This document shows, piece by piece, positions 1 through 13,513 of a stretch of DNA of 64,000 bases (positions are counted from its first letter, which is position 1; every line of letters begins with the position of its first letter). The stretch lies in NCBI GenBank assembly GCA_030789695.1, contig CM061142.1, positions 284,892,165 to 284,956,164 on the forward strand. Reading direction: 5' to 3'. Below the pieces are notes generated by a model that saw only the letters and a list, made by a program, of their open reading frames with translations, was not told the origin of the DNA and did no database searches. The stretch is from Scilla litardierei (Eukaryota; Streptophyta; Magnoliopsida; Asparagales; Asparagaceae). The position numbers were made by a program, and so were the translations under genes.

Positions 1-319
1 ATAAAGAGATCACACAACATGCAATAGAGAACAGAAAAAATTCATGCCATTCAGATATTCATTTCGATTCATGAAAAATCTCCAAAATTAAAGCATTTTG
101 TAAAGTTTGGGTATATTAAATCTCCCCGTTATGCACCGTCTCCACTCTAATGTCAAGCTCACTCATGTGATCAGTTAGTTTACTCCCCCAAGCTTAGCTT
201 GAGGTGTCGCAGATAAGAATATGATATGGAATTTTTTTCTCTTTTCTTCCCAGAATAAATGATAGCTTCTAATGAAATGATTTTATTCATCAATTTTTTT
301 CTTTTCTTTTTCACATATG

Positions 320-323
<4 letters not shown>

Positions 324-394
<71 letters not shown>
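324..394. repeat. (TA)n microsatellite
   Basis: About 70 bases of uninterrupted TA dinucleotide inside the 3' non-coding region of element B. The matching part of element A (about 12795-12815) has only a short, imperfect TA stretch, so the repeat expanded in this copy. Confidence 0.97.
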
Positions 395-396
<2 letters not shown>

Positions 397-1397
397 TTTA
401 GAAGCTATACTTTTTTCCTTTTAGGTTTGGGAAGTGAGATGCGGTAAAGATAGTTGTGGGGGTGTAACCAACTGATATATAGAGATATAAATAGATATGT
501 GGAGAAGGAAAATAGTAAGACTCTTAGTTCACTCATAAGAGGGTGCATAACGGTTTGATAAAATAAAACCCTAACTAAACTCATAGATAGCATGGATATT
601 TTCATTTCTCAAAATGAATACTGAAAAGGCATCAGTAAATAGTACCATAGCAGCAGCCATGCAATCAGAAGTGAACAAGATAAAAATAGATACTCCAAGT
701 GTTCTAGTGATGCGTGAACCTAGGTGCATTTTCCAACATAGATCATACTAGATACTAATTCATGCATTCGATTTTCAATTCATTTTAAACATTAAATCAG
801 ATAGATCAGCAAAAGAAATGCACGCATATAGATAGTAAAACTGAAATTTACCCTAATAGCATGTCATCGAAAATGAGCATCGTAAAAGACTAATAAGGAC
901 ATGAGAGATATCATCATGCGGATCATCCTTAGCAAATAAAGAGAAGAAAAGCGGAGAAAAAGGGAAAATAAAGAAAAAGAGATGCATGCATGGTGAAAAT
1001 AGAAAATAAGATGCAAAATGAGAAAAAAGAAAACGACGTGAAAAAACGATGGAAAAATGAAGTAAAACTGAAAAAAGGAAAGAAAATGTAAAAGAAAAAA
1101 ATCAGAAATAAAGCGATAGCGCTCATCCCCCAAGCTAAACCTAGCAATGTCCTCACTGCTAAGAAAATGCTCGTGAGCGGGAGATGATGCTAAAGGGGTG
1201 GGGTGGGTGGGGGGAATAAAATAAAATAAAATAAACAAAACTGTGCAAAAAGAAATAAAATAAAAACATGACATGATGCAATGCGGGATGAAATATGATG
1301 CATGGGTGTCTCCTCCCCCAAGCTAGCTAAGTGTAGGGCCCGAACAGACAGATGGGCACAAAATAAATAGGGGAGGTAGAAGCGGGTAAGGACTACA

Positions 1398-3288
1398 TCA
1401 AGTAGAGGCATCATCCTCTGGGGGTGCTGATGGGTCCCTTTGCTGTGGACCCAGAGTGGTGGGTGGAGGATCTGGCTGGAAGTCATGAGGAGGGCTGGTG
1501 GTGAGAGCAATGGTGGCAGTGGAGAGCTCAGCAGGAAGTAAAACCAGGGCAGACAGGGGATCTAATGTGACAGCCGACTCTGAAGTGGTAGAAACAGGCT
1601 CTGCAGAAGCCTGAGAAAGTGAAGCACGTAGTAGTGTAAAGGGGGTCACAATGTCTGGTCTAGGTGGCGGAGCGTGTGCAAGAATAACAGAAGGCGGGCC
1701 ACGGTATTGAAGCAAATCTATAATAGAAGTCAGGTCCGACTCGACTCTAGATCGGTGTGTCGTCGTCGAGCGTACAAAGTCCTCGAATTCCCGTCGTAAG
1801 CGGGAAGTCGACTCCTCTAACACGGTCAGGCAAGCGTCTGAAGGACGCGAGTTAGTCGGAGGGCGATGAAGGAGTCTGTGAGTCACCACTCTAGTGAATC
1901 GGTCCCGTGCAGCTGAGGCACGGTGCCGAGTGTGGAAGGTAGGAGAGGGTGAGCTCGATGGTAAATCAGCAGTGGCAGAAAAAAGAGCTGCACAGAGGTG
2001 TGGACAGACGTCGAGACAGAATCCATGAAAATGGCCACGGGTGAGGAGGAAGTGGTGCCAGAAAGTGGAATGTGTGAACCTAAAGAGATAGGACCTGATG
2101 CTATAAGGTCCGAAAGAGGTGGGAGGGTGGGTGCTGGGTCATGCAAGGGAGAATCAAGATCTATGGGGTTGTCAGTAAAAGGTATATCGGTTCCCTCTGG
2201 CACCGATACAGCGGTCAAAGAAATCTGAGTATCGGGGCAAGAGGTGTGGACAGTCCCCGAAGACTCGACGGCGGTGGATACAGTGGTGGTGGAAGAAATG
2301 GCTCCAGAAGATGATGGGTGAGGTGGTGGCACTGGGAGGCCGATAACTAAAGTAGCAATATCATGTAACTCGAACACCGGGGAGCGTGGGGCCGGGTAAT
2401 AGGCGGCTGCCTAGATGGGTGCTCCGGTGGGCTCGAGTACGTGTATGGGATGGAGTGGGAAGACCTGAGGAATCATCCAGTCAAGCTGGACGACATGATG
2501 TGCGTCAGGTGAGGGGTGGGAAGAACCATGTGGGGGATATGGTGGGTGCCTACGAGATATAGCCAGTGACGATTCCCGTGTGGTCGGATAATATGCATAT
2601 GCTCGAGCACGCCAATGGTCAAGCGTGTCGGGCCAGCGGGGCGGTGAAGGTCAACTGGAATGGGAATATATCCTAGCAAAAATGGTGAAGAAGCCACCGC
2701 AGCAAATGTCTGTTGAGTGTTAGGTAGTGGCTGTCTGGTAAAGGCGGTGACACAGCCAGTGGGCTGCGTCAAAGAGCATGAGAGGTCGCAGAGAGCTGTC
2801 AGGGTGGAATCGAAGAGGCCAGATCATACCCATAAGATGGGTAAGCTCAGGGAGGGACATGGTCCCGACCTTAGGTCTGCAAAAAAGGGTGGAAGCTAGG
2901 TGCCACTGAGTGTAGCAAAGGCATGGGTGCACAATGCATGATGACTTCGCCCGACTAGGGCGGTACTGTGGAAGGCCAAAAATACGCTCCCAAAATTCTT
3001 GAGAATCAAAAGAGTCAACGTCAAAGAGTGGAGAAAAGGCTGCTCTGGGCTCGGGTGCGGTAGGAAAGTAGAAGTACTCCCAGATCATAGCAAATGTGAC
3101 AGTGCAGCGTGATCCAGGAGGCAGAAGGTGATGCCGTCACCTGCTGGGGTGAGAGCAAGGGAGCTGAGACCTTCGAGTGCTATGTGCGTGTAGGTGGGAG
3201 CGTGTACACCAAGGAAATGGTCGAAACCGATCGCTCGGTACAGGTGGTGAACTCCCTGTAGAAGTACCAGGGATCTAAGTGCGGGCAC
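1398..3288 (-). pseudogene. ATHILA ORF-1-like third ORF of element B, C-terminal half
   Basis: Fragments in several minus-strand frames (3300-3085, 3088-2720, 2772-2473, 2377-1883, 1889-1398) align in order with the third ORF of element A. The conserved core reads HAPTYTxxxLEGLSSLA, an FHFP/FYFP motif, FWxRIxGLxxYRP, then IVHPCLxYxQxHLA and LFCRPxVGTMSLPELTHL. This layout resembles the ATHILA ORF-1 family, a retroelement protein of unknown function. The C-terminal third is a low-complexity Pro/Ser/Thr tail. The gene is broken by frameshifts and cut in two by element A; the N-terminal part is at 15153-15562. Confidence 0.72.
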
Positions 3289-5027
<1,739 letters not shown>

Positions 5028-5033
5028 AGTTTT

Positions 5034-5051
5034 TGGCTCCGTTGCCGGGGA
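5034..5051 (+). other. Primer binding site of element A (tRNA-Asp type)
   Basis: TGGCTCCGTTGCCGGGGA begins six bases after the LTR end. It matches the usual Athila primer site, TGGCGCCGTTGCCGGGGA (complement of the tRNA-Asp 3' end), with one mismatch. Confidence 0.85.
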
Positions 5052-5194
5052 CAGCAATAATGTTCTTGTCTCAGTTTGTTTTTATCTTTGTGAAGTCTGC
5101 TAGCATTCTTACCATTTCTCACCCTGCCATCATTTTTTATTCTTTTTATTTATTGTGGTGCTACTGACGGTGTTCTTCTGAGTTTTGTTGGTGC

Positions 5195-7686
5195 ATGAAC
5201 ACCCGTCACAAGGGGACTACTAGAGAGTTATTGTTCGATCCTGAGATCGAAAAGACCACCAGAGCTTTGAGAGCCTCTAGCAGAAGTTCATCTCCATCTG
5301 CTCAGATGGGAGAGAATCCTCCTCCTCCTCCTCCTCCTCCTCCTCGCACTAGGTCCATCAGGGAACACATGAAACCGACTTTTGGGAACAACTCCTCGAC
5401 TCTGAGACCGCAGCTGACAGCGACAACCTTCGAGCTTAAGACGGGGTTGATAAATCTGATGCAGCAGGATCCCTTCCATGGGCATCCTCACGAGAATCCC
5501 AACCATCACATCGACTCCTTCTTGGCTAAGTGCGATACTTTCAAGGCGAAGGACGTCAGTGATGATGCAGTGAAGCTGCGGCTCTTCCCTTTCACCATGA
5601 GGGACAAGGCCACCTATTGGCTCCGAGCTCATCCTCCCAACCACTTCACCACATGGGAGAAGCTTGCGCTTGCTTTTGTGGATAAATTTTATCCACCCTC
5701 AAAGACGGTCCGGATCCGTGGGGCCATTTCAAATTTCAAGCAACTCCTAGTCTCTCTACGAGGCCTCGGAGAGGTTTAAGGACCTCCAACACCAGTGCCC
5801 ACACCACGGAATCCAACCTTGGGGACTTAGTGCAGAGCTTCTACAACATGCTCCAGCCTAGCACCAAAATGATTATTGATGCTGCGGCGCAAGGCGCCTT
5901 ATGGGATAAGTCTCCCGATGAAGCCATAGATCTGTTGGAGCACATGGCAGCCAACACCCAGTAGTGGAGCGATGAGCGGACAGTTATGACTCGGACTCCG
6001 GAGGTCAAGGTTGCCACTCACTTGGATTCTCACATTGAGACCTTGTGCAAGGAAGTGGCCCGCATCGAGCAGCGCCTGGACTCTATCCCAGCGGCACCCA
6101 GCACCTCCTATCATTCCGGGGAGGAGTATGTAGACCCCGGATATATTCATATTGAGGGTCACTATGAGGGTGCTGAGACATCTGAGACTGTTCAGTACGT
6201 CCAGGGAGAAGGACGGAACCAGTGGCAGCATCCTGCCACCAGAAATCACCCAGGGTTCTCATATGGAAACCTAAGCGGAGGGCTGCAACCTCCGCAGCTT
6301 CAGAGAACACCACCTTCTCCTCAGCAGCAGCAGTGCCAGCAGTAGGGCGGCTTTAGGCCAGCTGGGCCCTATAGGCTGCCAGGATATCAGTACAACCAGT
6401 CACCTCAGCAGAATTTTGCGCCGGCTCCTCCAAAGTCTAATCTCGAATCTACATGGGAGACCTTTATCCAGATTCGGTTCAATCAGGATACGTCGAACAA
6501 ATTTAAGAGTATCAATTCTTTGCTCGACGATCTGAGGGGGCATATATCGTAGTTGCTGAAGAATCAGGGGAGATTACCCTCTCAGCCGAAGACCAACCTT
6601 AGAGCCCAAGCCAACGCCATGGTTTCAGTGACCACACGAGGAGGACGGGCTACTGACCCAGTTATGGTTCCGGTGCTTAGCAAGGAGAAGGCTCCCACTG
6701 AAGAAGCTGTTGATGACAGTGCCAAAGTTGAGGCCACTGAAGGGCCTATCACTATTGAAGAGAAAGCGGATGCCTCTCCCATCATGCCTGCTACTACGCC
6801 ACCACCCGTTGATGCATCCAAGGGCAAAGCCTCCAGACCCCCTCCTCCATACCCTCAGAGGCTAGCCCTAGACAAATTGGAGAAGAAGTACTCCAAGTTT
6901 ATGGAGTTACTGAAAGGGATTCAGCTGAATATCCCATTTATTGATGCCATCACTTAGATCACAACATATGCCAAATTCCTGAAGGATCTCATCACGGGAA
7001 AGAGGAAGCTGGAAGAGATCAAGCTGTTGGAGGATTCTACCTCCATTATCAAAAATCACCTCCCCCAGAAGCTGCCAGATCCGGGGAGTTTTACCGTGCC
7101 ATGTTCCATCGGCGGGATGCCAATCAGCAGAGCACTAATTGACTTAGGGGCTAGCATCAGTTTGATGCCCCTATCTATCTTCAAAAGACTCCAGACAGGA
7201 AGCGAGCTGGATTCGACGAGCATGTCTATTCAGCTCATCGATCACTCTATCACGTACCCGGTCGGAATAGCGAGGGACGTCATCCTCCAGATACCTCCAG
7301 GGCTATGTGTCCCAGTCGATTTTGTCATCATGGACATGCCGGAGGGAGGATGCTCGCAACTCATACTCGGTCGCCCCTTCATGGTGACGGCCAGAGTTCT
7401 TATAGACGTCTGAGAAGGGACCCTTTCCTTCAATGTGGGGAATATTGAAGCTGAGTTCCAGCTACAAAGGCCGATGAAGGAGAGAGCTTATGAAGAAGTG
7501 ACAAATTATCTGGAGCTCCTTGAGGAGGAAGCTATTGAAGAGTTCACTGCTGAAGGGGTCATGAAGGACCCGATAATGGCAAGCATCGACGACGACGGTG
7601 ACCCAACATACAACAAAGCGGTCATCGCGTACATCCAAGTCTTGGATGAGGAGTCTCTACGCCAATCATCATATCGTCAAGCGTAG
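5195..7686 (+). pseudogene. Athila-type gag-protease of element A (decayed)
   Basis: The ORF opens with MNTRHKGTTRELLFDPEIEK, the usual Athila gag start. It continues through the gag core (FxLKTGLINLMQQDPFxGHPHENP, TYWLRAHPPNHFTTWEKLAL) until a frameshift near 5735-5779. The rest is in one frame: SHIETLCKEVARIEQRLDS, a Pro/Gln linker, the signature IPFIDAIT and YAKFLKDLITGK (6930-6995), then an aspartic protease whose catalytic triplet is in DLGASISLMPLSIFKRL (from 7141). In-frame stops at about 5961, 6343, 6550, 6955 and 7411 are mostly explained by C-to-T changes in CAG or CGA codons. Reading stops at 7686 with no RT downstream. Gag would pack RNA and the protease would mature it; this copy cannot make either. 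Confidence 0.88.
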
Positions 7687-7832
7687 GAGACTATATCTTA
7701 TATGGAGGAGAACATTGGAGAGAGCGGAAATCAAACGCCGCCGGTTTGCACCACCCCAGAGATGGACGGGCGACCACCGCACGCGCCAAGTGAGCAATGA
7801 TATATCATAGGGAGTCGAGCTCATGACTGAAA

Positions 7833-7860
7833 GCGAGCGCTTATTGGGAGGCAACCCAAT
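7833..7860 (+). other. Conserved Athila junction motif
   Basis: The motif GCGCTTATTGGGAGGCAACC lies about 150 bases after the gag-protease frame. It recurs in element B at 27127-27153 in reverse. A closely similar motif is familiar between pol and the env-like ORF of Athila elements; here it follows protease directly. Its role is unknown to me (splice, translation or packaging signal are options). Confidence 0.6.
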
Positions 7861-8089
7861 TCCTAGATTTTGGACTTTCTTTCTTATTTTCTTATTTTTA
7901 TTTTTATTTCGTGATTTTAGGTAAAATTTCAAAAATCATAAAAATTTGACGAGTTTGTGTTCTGTGTAGGACGGACAAATGGGGGTATGCATATGGACAT
8001 TATAAACAGAAGGAAGCCAGAGGAAAGCAACAGAACCGAAGATTTGAGAAGAAAACCAAGGGAAAAGAAGGGGAAAAAGACACAGGAGG

Positions 8090-8575
8090 CTCGGACCGAG
8101 CAGCTTCCCTGCTCGATTGAGCATCATAGATACGAGGAGACGAAGACATTTTCGCTCGGCCCGAGTAGCAAGCTACTCGGTCCGAGTAGAAATAGGCACG
8201 GATCGAGCAGACCGTTGCTCGATCGAGTACAACAGGAGATTAAAGTTAGAGAGAAAACGTCACTCTGTCAACCCGGACATAGTATTATTGGCTCGGCCTG
8301 AGCAGTATATGACGCGGACCGAGTATCTTACTGCTCGGTCGAGTCGTTCAGGCTTGAAATTTAGAGAGAAAATGTCACTCTGTCGACCCATACAGAATAT
8401 TATTGGCTTGGCCCGAGCAGGATACGACTCGGAGGGAGTATTTCATTCAAAATTTTAAAGTTGACCGGGTCGAGCAGCCTAGCTGCTCAGACCGAGTCGT
8501 GTCGTTTTGCTTAAATTTTCTTTACTTCTACCCGGTCGAGCAGCCTAGCTGCTCGGACCGAGTCGGGTCGGATCC
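8090..8575. repeat. Cluster of CTCGG(T/A)CCGAG-type palindromes (element A interior)
   Basis: About a dozen copies of short palindromic words such as CTCGGACCGAGCAG, ACTCGGTCCGAGT and GCTCGATCGAG, in both orientations. Two near-direct repeats of CGGTCGAGCAGCCTAGCTGC sit at about 8467 and 8533. The same vocabulary occurs in the element's LTRs. No coding frame explains it. Confidence 0.85.
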
Positions 8576-8592
8576 AAAACCCGATGCCCAAC

Positions 8593-8600
8593 TATTTATA
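8593..8600 (+). promoter_or_regulatory. Candidate internal TATA box upstream of the third ORF
   Basis: TATTTATA is followed by a C/T-rich leader (about 8625-8850), resembling a plant core promoter and 5' UTR. A splice-acceptor-like TCGATTTGCAG ends at 9363, before the third-ORF ATG at 9500. The inference is that the third ORF could have had its own spliced transcript. There is no direct evidence of transcription. Confidence 0.35.
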
Positions 8601-9499
8601 ACCGCGGTTAAAAACTTTTTTTACCCGAAAATTTTTTCAACCCCTAATTTCCCCCCGAGCTTCTCTCTCCTCTGCACTACTCATTCTCCCTATCCCGTCG
8701 ACATCCGCCGTCTCCCCCGCTCCGTCGCCGTGGCCGCCGGCTTTGCCACCCAACTCCGGTCAGCCATCCTCGCCTCCACCCTCCCCTCTCTCCCCTTTTC
8801 TCTCTCTCTCTATCTCCCTCGACCCTCCCCTCTTCCCCCCATTGCCCCTGCCCACTACATAACGGCGCCACCGTCGAAGGTGCCACCGCTGCCGACGGCG
8901 CCGCCGTCTGTTTCCCCCCTTCACAGACCCCCTCCCCCTCTCCCTCTCCCTCTCCCTTCACCTCTCGCCCCCGCTTCCCCCTCTTCGCCCTGTGGAGGTG
9001 ACGGCGCTGTCGACGGCGCCACCGCCGTCGACGGCACCGGTGACCCCCCTCCGTTAAACCCCCTTCGCCGTTGCCAAAACCCATTCCCTCCCGCATCCCT
9101 CTTCGCGACGATCGTCGAACCCCCCTTGGTGCTCGGTCAAGACCCCCTGACCGAGTCGCTGCTCTGTCACATTTTTGTGACCGAGTAGCCCCCCCGAGAC
9201 CCCCCACTCGTTCACCTAGCCCTTCCCCATCAAGTCACGTGCACAGCTCAGTCACATGCACAGCTGGGACCGAGTAGCTCTTTGCTCGGTCCGAATCACA
9301 ATATATCTGTTTTCCACACATTTTTGATCGATTATCTAACGTTTTGACTGTTTCGATTTGCAGGACCTCTCGTCTGACGTTAGTAGCAGCAGCGTGGATT
9401 AGCTTGGGGGATCTTCTGCGCGTCCGCATCATTCGCTCCTACGATACACTCGTTCCATACTATCTTTTCTTACCGTAGCTTTATACTACACGCGACACT
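8601..9499 (+). other. GC-rich leader between promoter-like sequence and third ORF
   Basis: About 900 bases with Pro/Ser-rich open frames but no recognisable domain. It contains repeated GCCGTCGACGGCG words (about 8890-9035) and more CTCGGTC palindromes near 9130-9300. Its reverse complement is present in element B at about 15640-16210 and 26309-26500. I read it as untranslated leader. Confidence 0.55.
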
Positions 9500-11817
9500 A
9501 TGGTTCGCACACGCGGATCTATCAAACCCCCTGCTCGCGGGAAGAGACCGTCTTCTGGCACGTCCTCTTCCCGTCCACAGTGACGTGCACGCACCACTTC
9601 CACTACCACACCTTCTGCAATTGCCACTACCCCTGCCACTGTCACCACCACTCCCTCTACCATCCCTACCACCACCGCACCCATCCCATCAGCTGCTATC
9701 CCCTCCACCGCTGTCTCCACCACTGCTACCTTATCACCCCCACCCAGCAATGACCCCACCGCCCAAATTCCTACTCACGGCATTACTTTTCGAGATAGCG
9801 CACATAGATCGCGCTACTCCAGGCCACACCAGCGCCGTTTAGTGCCTACAGTTTTCGTTGACGTGCCGGCACTCCAGTCACTGGGCATCCTCCAGGGACG
9901 CCTGTACCGAGCGATCGGTTTCGACCGATTCCTCGGGGGTCCACGCCCCCACTTACACACGCCTAACCCTAGAGGGTCTTAGCTCCCTTGCCTTCACCGC
10001 AGCAGGTGACGGCATCACATTCAGCCTCCTTGATCATGATTACACTGTCACTTTCACTATGATCAGGGAGTATTTTCACTTCCCTACCGTCCCAAATCCT
10101 AGGGTAGCTTTTGTCCCCGAGCTTTGACCTTGATGATTTTGCTGCGCGCACCTTTTGGGATCGCATTTCTGGACTATCTGAGTACCGCCCTAACCGGGCG
10201 AAGGCATCGTGCATAGTGCATCCGTGCCTTCGCTACGCCCAGAGACACCTAGCATGCACACTCTTCTGTAGACCGGAGGTCGGGACTATGTCCCTACCCG
10301 AGCTTACCCATCTTTGGCGTATGACCCGACCTCTTAGATTCCACCCTGATGGCTCTTTGAGACCATTGATGCTCTCTGACGCAGCCCAATGGCTGTGTCA
10401 GCGCCTCTACCAGACTGCACCACATTCCATTCCACGGATATCTGTTGCGGTGGTTTCTTTTCTATCTTTGCTAGGATGCTAGGTATCCCCATCCCAGCTG
10501 ACCTGCACCGCCCACCTGGCCCGACATGCTTGACCATTGGCGTGCTCGAGCACATGCATATCCTCTGTCCCTAAAGTGCTCGTCACTTGCGTTACCTAGT
10601 AGGTACCGGCCACGATCCCCACATGGTCCTCCCAGCCCCTCACCTGACTCATATCCCCGCCGTCCAGCTTGACTGGATGATTCCTCCGGTTTTTCCACTA
10701 CCTCCCATTCACGATCTCGAGCGCCCTGGAGCTCCGATCGAGGCACCTGCCGATGACCCGGACCCACTCTCCTCGGAGTTCGAGTTGCTTGATATAGCTG
10801 CTCTGGTCGCCGGCCTCCCTGTTCCTCTAGCTCACCCATCTTCAGGAGCCGACCCTTCCACCGTTGTATCTTCCATATCTACCGTCGTCGAGTCCTTGGG
10901 GACTGTCCTCACTTCCTTCCCCGAGACTCAGATCTCTTCTGCCGCTGTATCGGTACCGGAGGGCACCGATTTACCTTTTTCTGACGATGTTATAGATTTA
11001 GATGCTCCTTCGCACGACCATGTCCCCACTCTCCCCCCTCTTTCGGAGCTTATAGCTTCAGCTCCTCTTGCCGGCACCACCACCTCCTCACCCGTGGCCA
11101 TTTTCACGGAGTCTGTCTCGACGTCTGTCCACACCTCTGTGTCGACGACAGCTCTATTTTCCGCCACCCCAGATTCACTTACGATCTCACCCTCGCCTAC
11201 CTTCCACGCCCGGCACGGTGCCTCAGTTGCACCAGGCCGCTTTTTGCAAGCAGTGACTTACCGGCCTTCCCACCGTTATCCACCCGACCCTAGCACTTCC
11301 ACCTCTCGCTTGACCGCTCTTGAGGAGTTGACTTCCCATTTATAGTGGGATTTCGACGCCTTTCTAGTCGAGACTAGGACACATAGATCGAGAGTTGAAT
11401 CGGATCTTTCTTCCATTATAGACTTGCTGAGACTCCGTGGCACGCCCACTGTTATACTTGCTCACGCTTCTCCCCCCCAGGTCGGACACTGTGACCTACT
11501 TCGCACCACTTAGTGCTTCACTGCCTCAGGATTCTGCAGAGCCTGTTTCTTCTATATCTGAGTCTTTCGTCACAGTTGATCCACTCTCTGCCCTCGTATT
11601 ATATACTGCTGAGCCCTCCACTTCCACCATATACCTCACCACCAGCTCTCCTCCAGCGTCCCAGCCTGACCTCCCACCCACCACCCCAGGTCCACAGCAG
11701 AGGGACCCATCACCACCCCAGAGGGTGGTGCCTTTGCCTGATGTAGTTCGTCCCAGCTTTTGCCTCCCCCATATATTTCGTGCCCATCTGTCTTTACGTG
11801 GCCCTACTTTTACCTAG
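9500..11817 (+). pseudogene. ATHILA ORF-1-like third ORF of element A
   Basis: The ATG at 9500 begins MVRTRG followed by a Ser/Thr/Pro-rich N-terminus, with an early in-frame TGA at about 9581 (CGA to TGA). The conserved core follows in shifted frames: HGITFRDxAHR, VPTVFVDVP, HAPTYTRLTLEGLSSLAF (about 9950), MIREYFHFP, FWDRISGLSEYRPNRAKA, IVHPCLRYAQRHLACTLF, and LPELTHLWRM to about 10480. Then LTIGVLEHMHILCP and a long Pro/Ser/Thr tail run to 11817. The order of conserved blocks resembles the ATHILA ORF-1 family (function unknown; this position is often called env-like). At least three frameshifts and several stops make it a pseudogene. Elements B and D carry the same ORF. Confidence 0.75.
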
Positions 11818-13498
11818 CTTGGGGGAGGATACATACATCCATGCATCATTTCATATATTGCATTGCATCATACCATATTTATTTTATTTCTTTATTTCTT
11901 TATTTTTCTTTTATTACATAGCAATTATTTTATTTCCCCACCCACACCACCCCTTTAGCATCATCTCCCGCTCACGAGGGTTTTCTTAGCAGTGAGGACA
12001 TTGCTAGGTTTAGCTTGGAGGATAAGTGCTCCCACTTTATTTTTATTTTTATTTTCACACTTTCCTCCCTTATTTTCAGTTTTTATTTCACTTTTTTCAC
12101 CATTTCCCACCTCTTTTTATTTTTTCTCATTTTGCATCATATTTTATGTTTTTCTCCATGCATGCATCTCTTTCTATCTATTTCCCCTTTTCTCTATTTC
12201 TTTTTATTTTTGCTAAGGATGGTCCACATGATGATATCTCTCTAGGCTTTATTAGTTTTTTGTGATGCTCATCTCTTTGACATGCTATTAGAGTTAATTT
12301 CAGTTTTATTATCTATATGCATGCTCTTCTTTTGATGACCTGTCTGAATTAATACTTGAAATGTATTGAAAATCAATTGCATGAACTAGTATTTAGTATG
12401 ATTTATGTTGGGAAATGCACCCAGGTTCACGCATCACTAGAACACTTGGAGCACCTACTTTCTTATCCTATTCACTTCTGTTTGCATGCATGCTGATATT
12501 ATGATTATTACCGCATGCCATTTACAGTATTCATTTAGAGAAGTGAAAATATTTATACTTTATATGAGTTTAGTTAGTGTTTTATTTTATCAAACTGATG
12601 TGTACCATCTTATGAGTGAACCGAGAGTCCCATTATCTTCATTCTCCACATATCTATTTTATCTCTACATATCAGTTGGTTACACCCCCATAGCTACTTT
12701 ACCGCATCCCACTTCCCAAATATAAAAAGAAAAAGAATAGCTTCTAAATGAAAATGAAAATGAATGAAAAAAATAAAAAAAGAAAAGAAGAAAAAAATAT
12801 ATATGTGTATATATTCATATCTGAAAAAAAGAGAAAGAAAATGAATAAATACGGGTTTATTTCATTTCATTAGAAGCTATCATTTATTCTGGGAAGAAAA
12901 AATTAAATTCCATATCATTTCCATTGATGCGACGCCTCAAGCTAAGCTTGGGGGGGGGGGGGGTAAATCAACTGATCATACGAGTGAGCTTGATATTAGA
13001 GTGGAGACGGTGCACATCAGGGAGATTTAATAAAACCCAAACTTTACGAATTGCTTAGTTTTGGAGATTTTTCACGTATCGAATTGAATATCTGAATGGC
13101 ATGATTTTTCCTATTCTTTATTGCATGTTGTGTGAATCTTTTGTGCTCCTTGTGTATCTATGATTGAAAAGGGCGTTGCCAACTCATTTATGCTAGACTC
13201 TAGGGATTGCATGAGATTGATATGATTTGACGGTGTTATTTCAATAGATCCCTGTTCTTTGCCTATACTGCATGTCATATGATATATAAAGCTAGAAATT
13301 ACCAATAGCATGCATGTTTAGCACTCAAAGCATCGTGATAGACTTTTTAAGCCTGAGATCTGACCGATCGTCCTTAGCACTTTCCTCTTACCTCTCTCCT
13401 TTTGTTTTTCATTCCTCTTTATTTTCATTTTCTTATTTTCGTTTTGTTTTCCTCCCGGCGTACCGATTATTCGTCTTCCTCGAGGACGAGTAAGAGGT
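11818..13498 (+). other. 3' non-coding region of element A
   Basis: AT-rich, no gene visible. It contains repeated AGCTTGGGGG-like purine tracts (about 11816-11829, a decayed one near 12006-12026, and 12944-12963 with a run of 14 G) ahead of the true polypurine tract. Similar purine tracts occur in the reverse strand of element B. Confidence 0.8.
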
Positions 13499-13513
13499 AA
13501 GCTTGGGGGATTT
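13499..13513 (+). other. Polypurine tract of element A
   Basis: AAGCTTGGGGGATTT directly abuts the 3' LTR and follows CGAGGACGAGTAAGAGGT, a typical Athila arrangement. It would prime plus-strand synthesis. Confidence 0.85.

Larger units (their letters stand above)
1..3288 (-). mobile_element. Element B (Athila-like LTR retrotransposon), 3' part
   Basis: This is the 3' portion of a minus-strand Athila-like element, nearly colinear in reverse complement with bases 9.85-13.15 kb of element A. It holds the C-terminal half of the third ORF (1398-3288) and a 3' non-coding region (1-1397) without a credible gene. The polypurine-like CCCCCAAGCTT (minus strand AAGCTTGGGGG) near 185-196 matches the internal tract of A at 12944-12963. 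B's 3' LTR should lie just left of base 1. The segment ends at the GGCAC target site where element A inserted, and B resumes at 15153. Confidence 0.88.
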
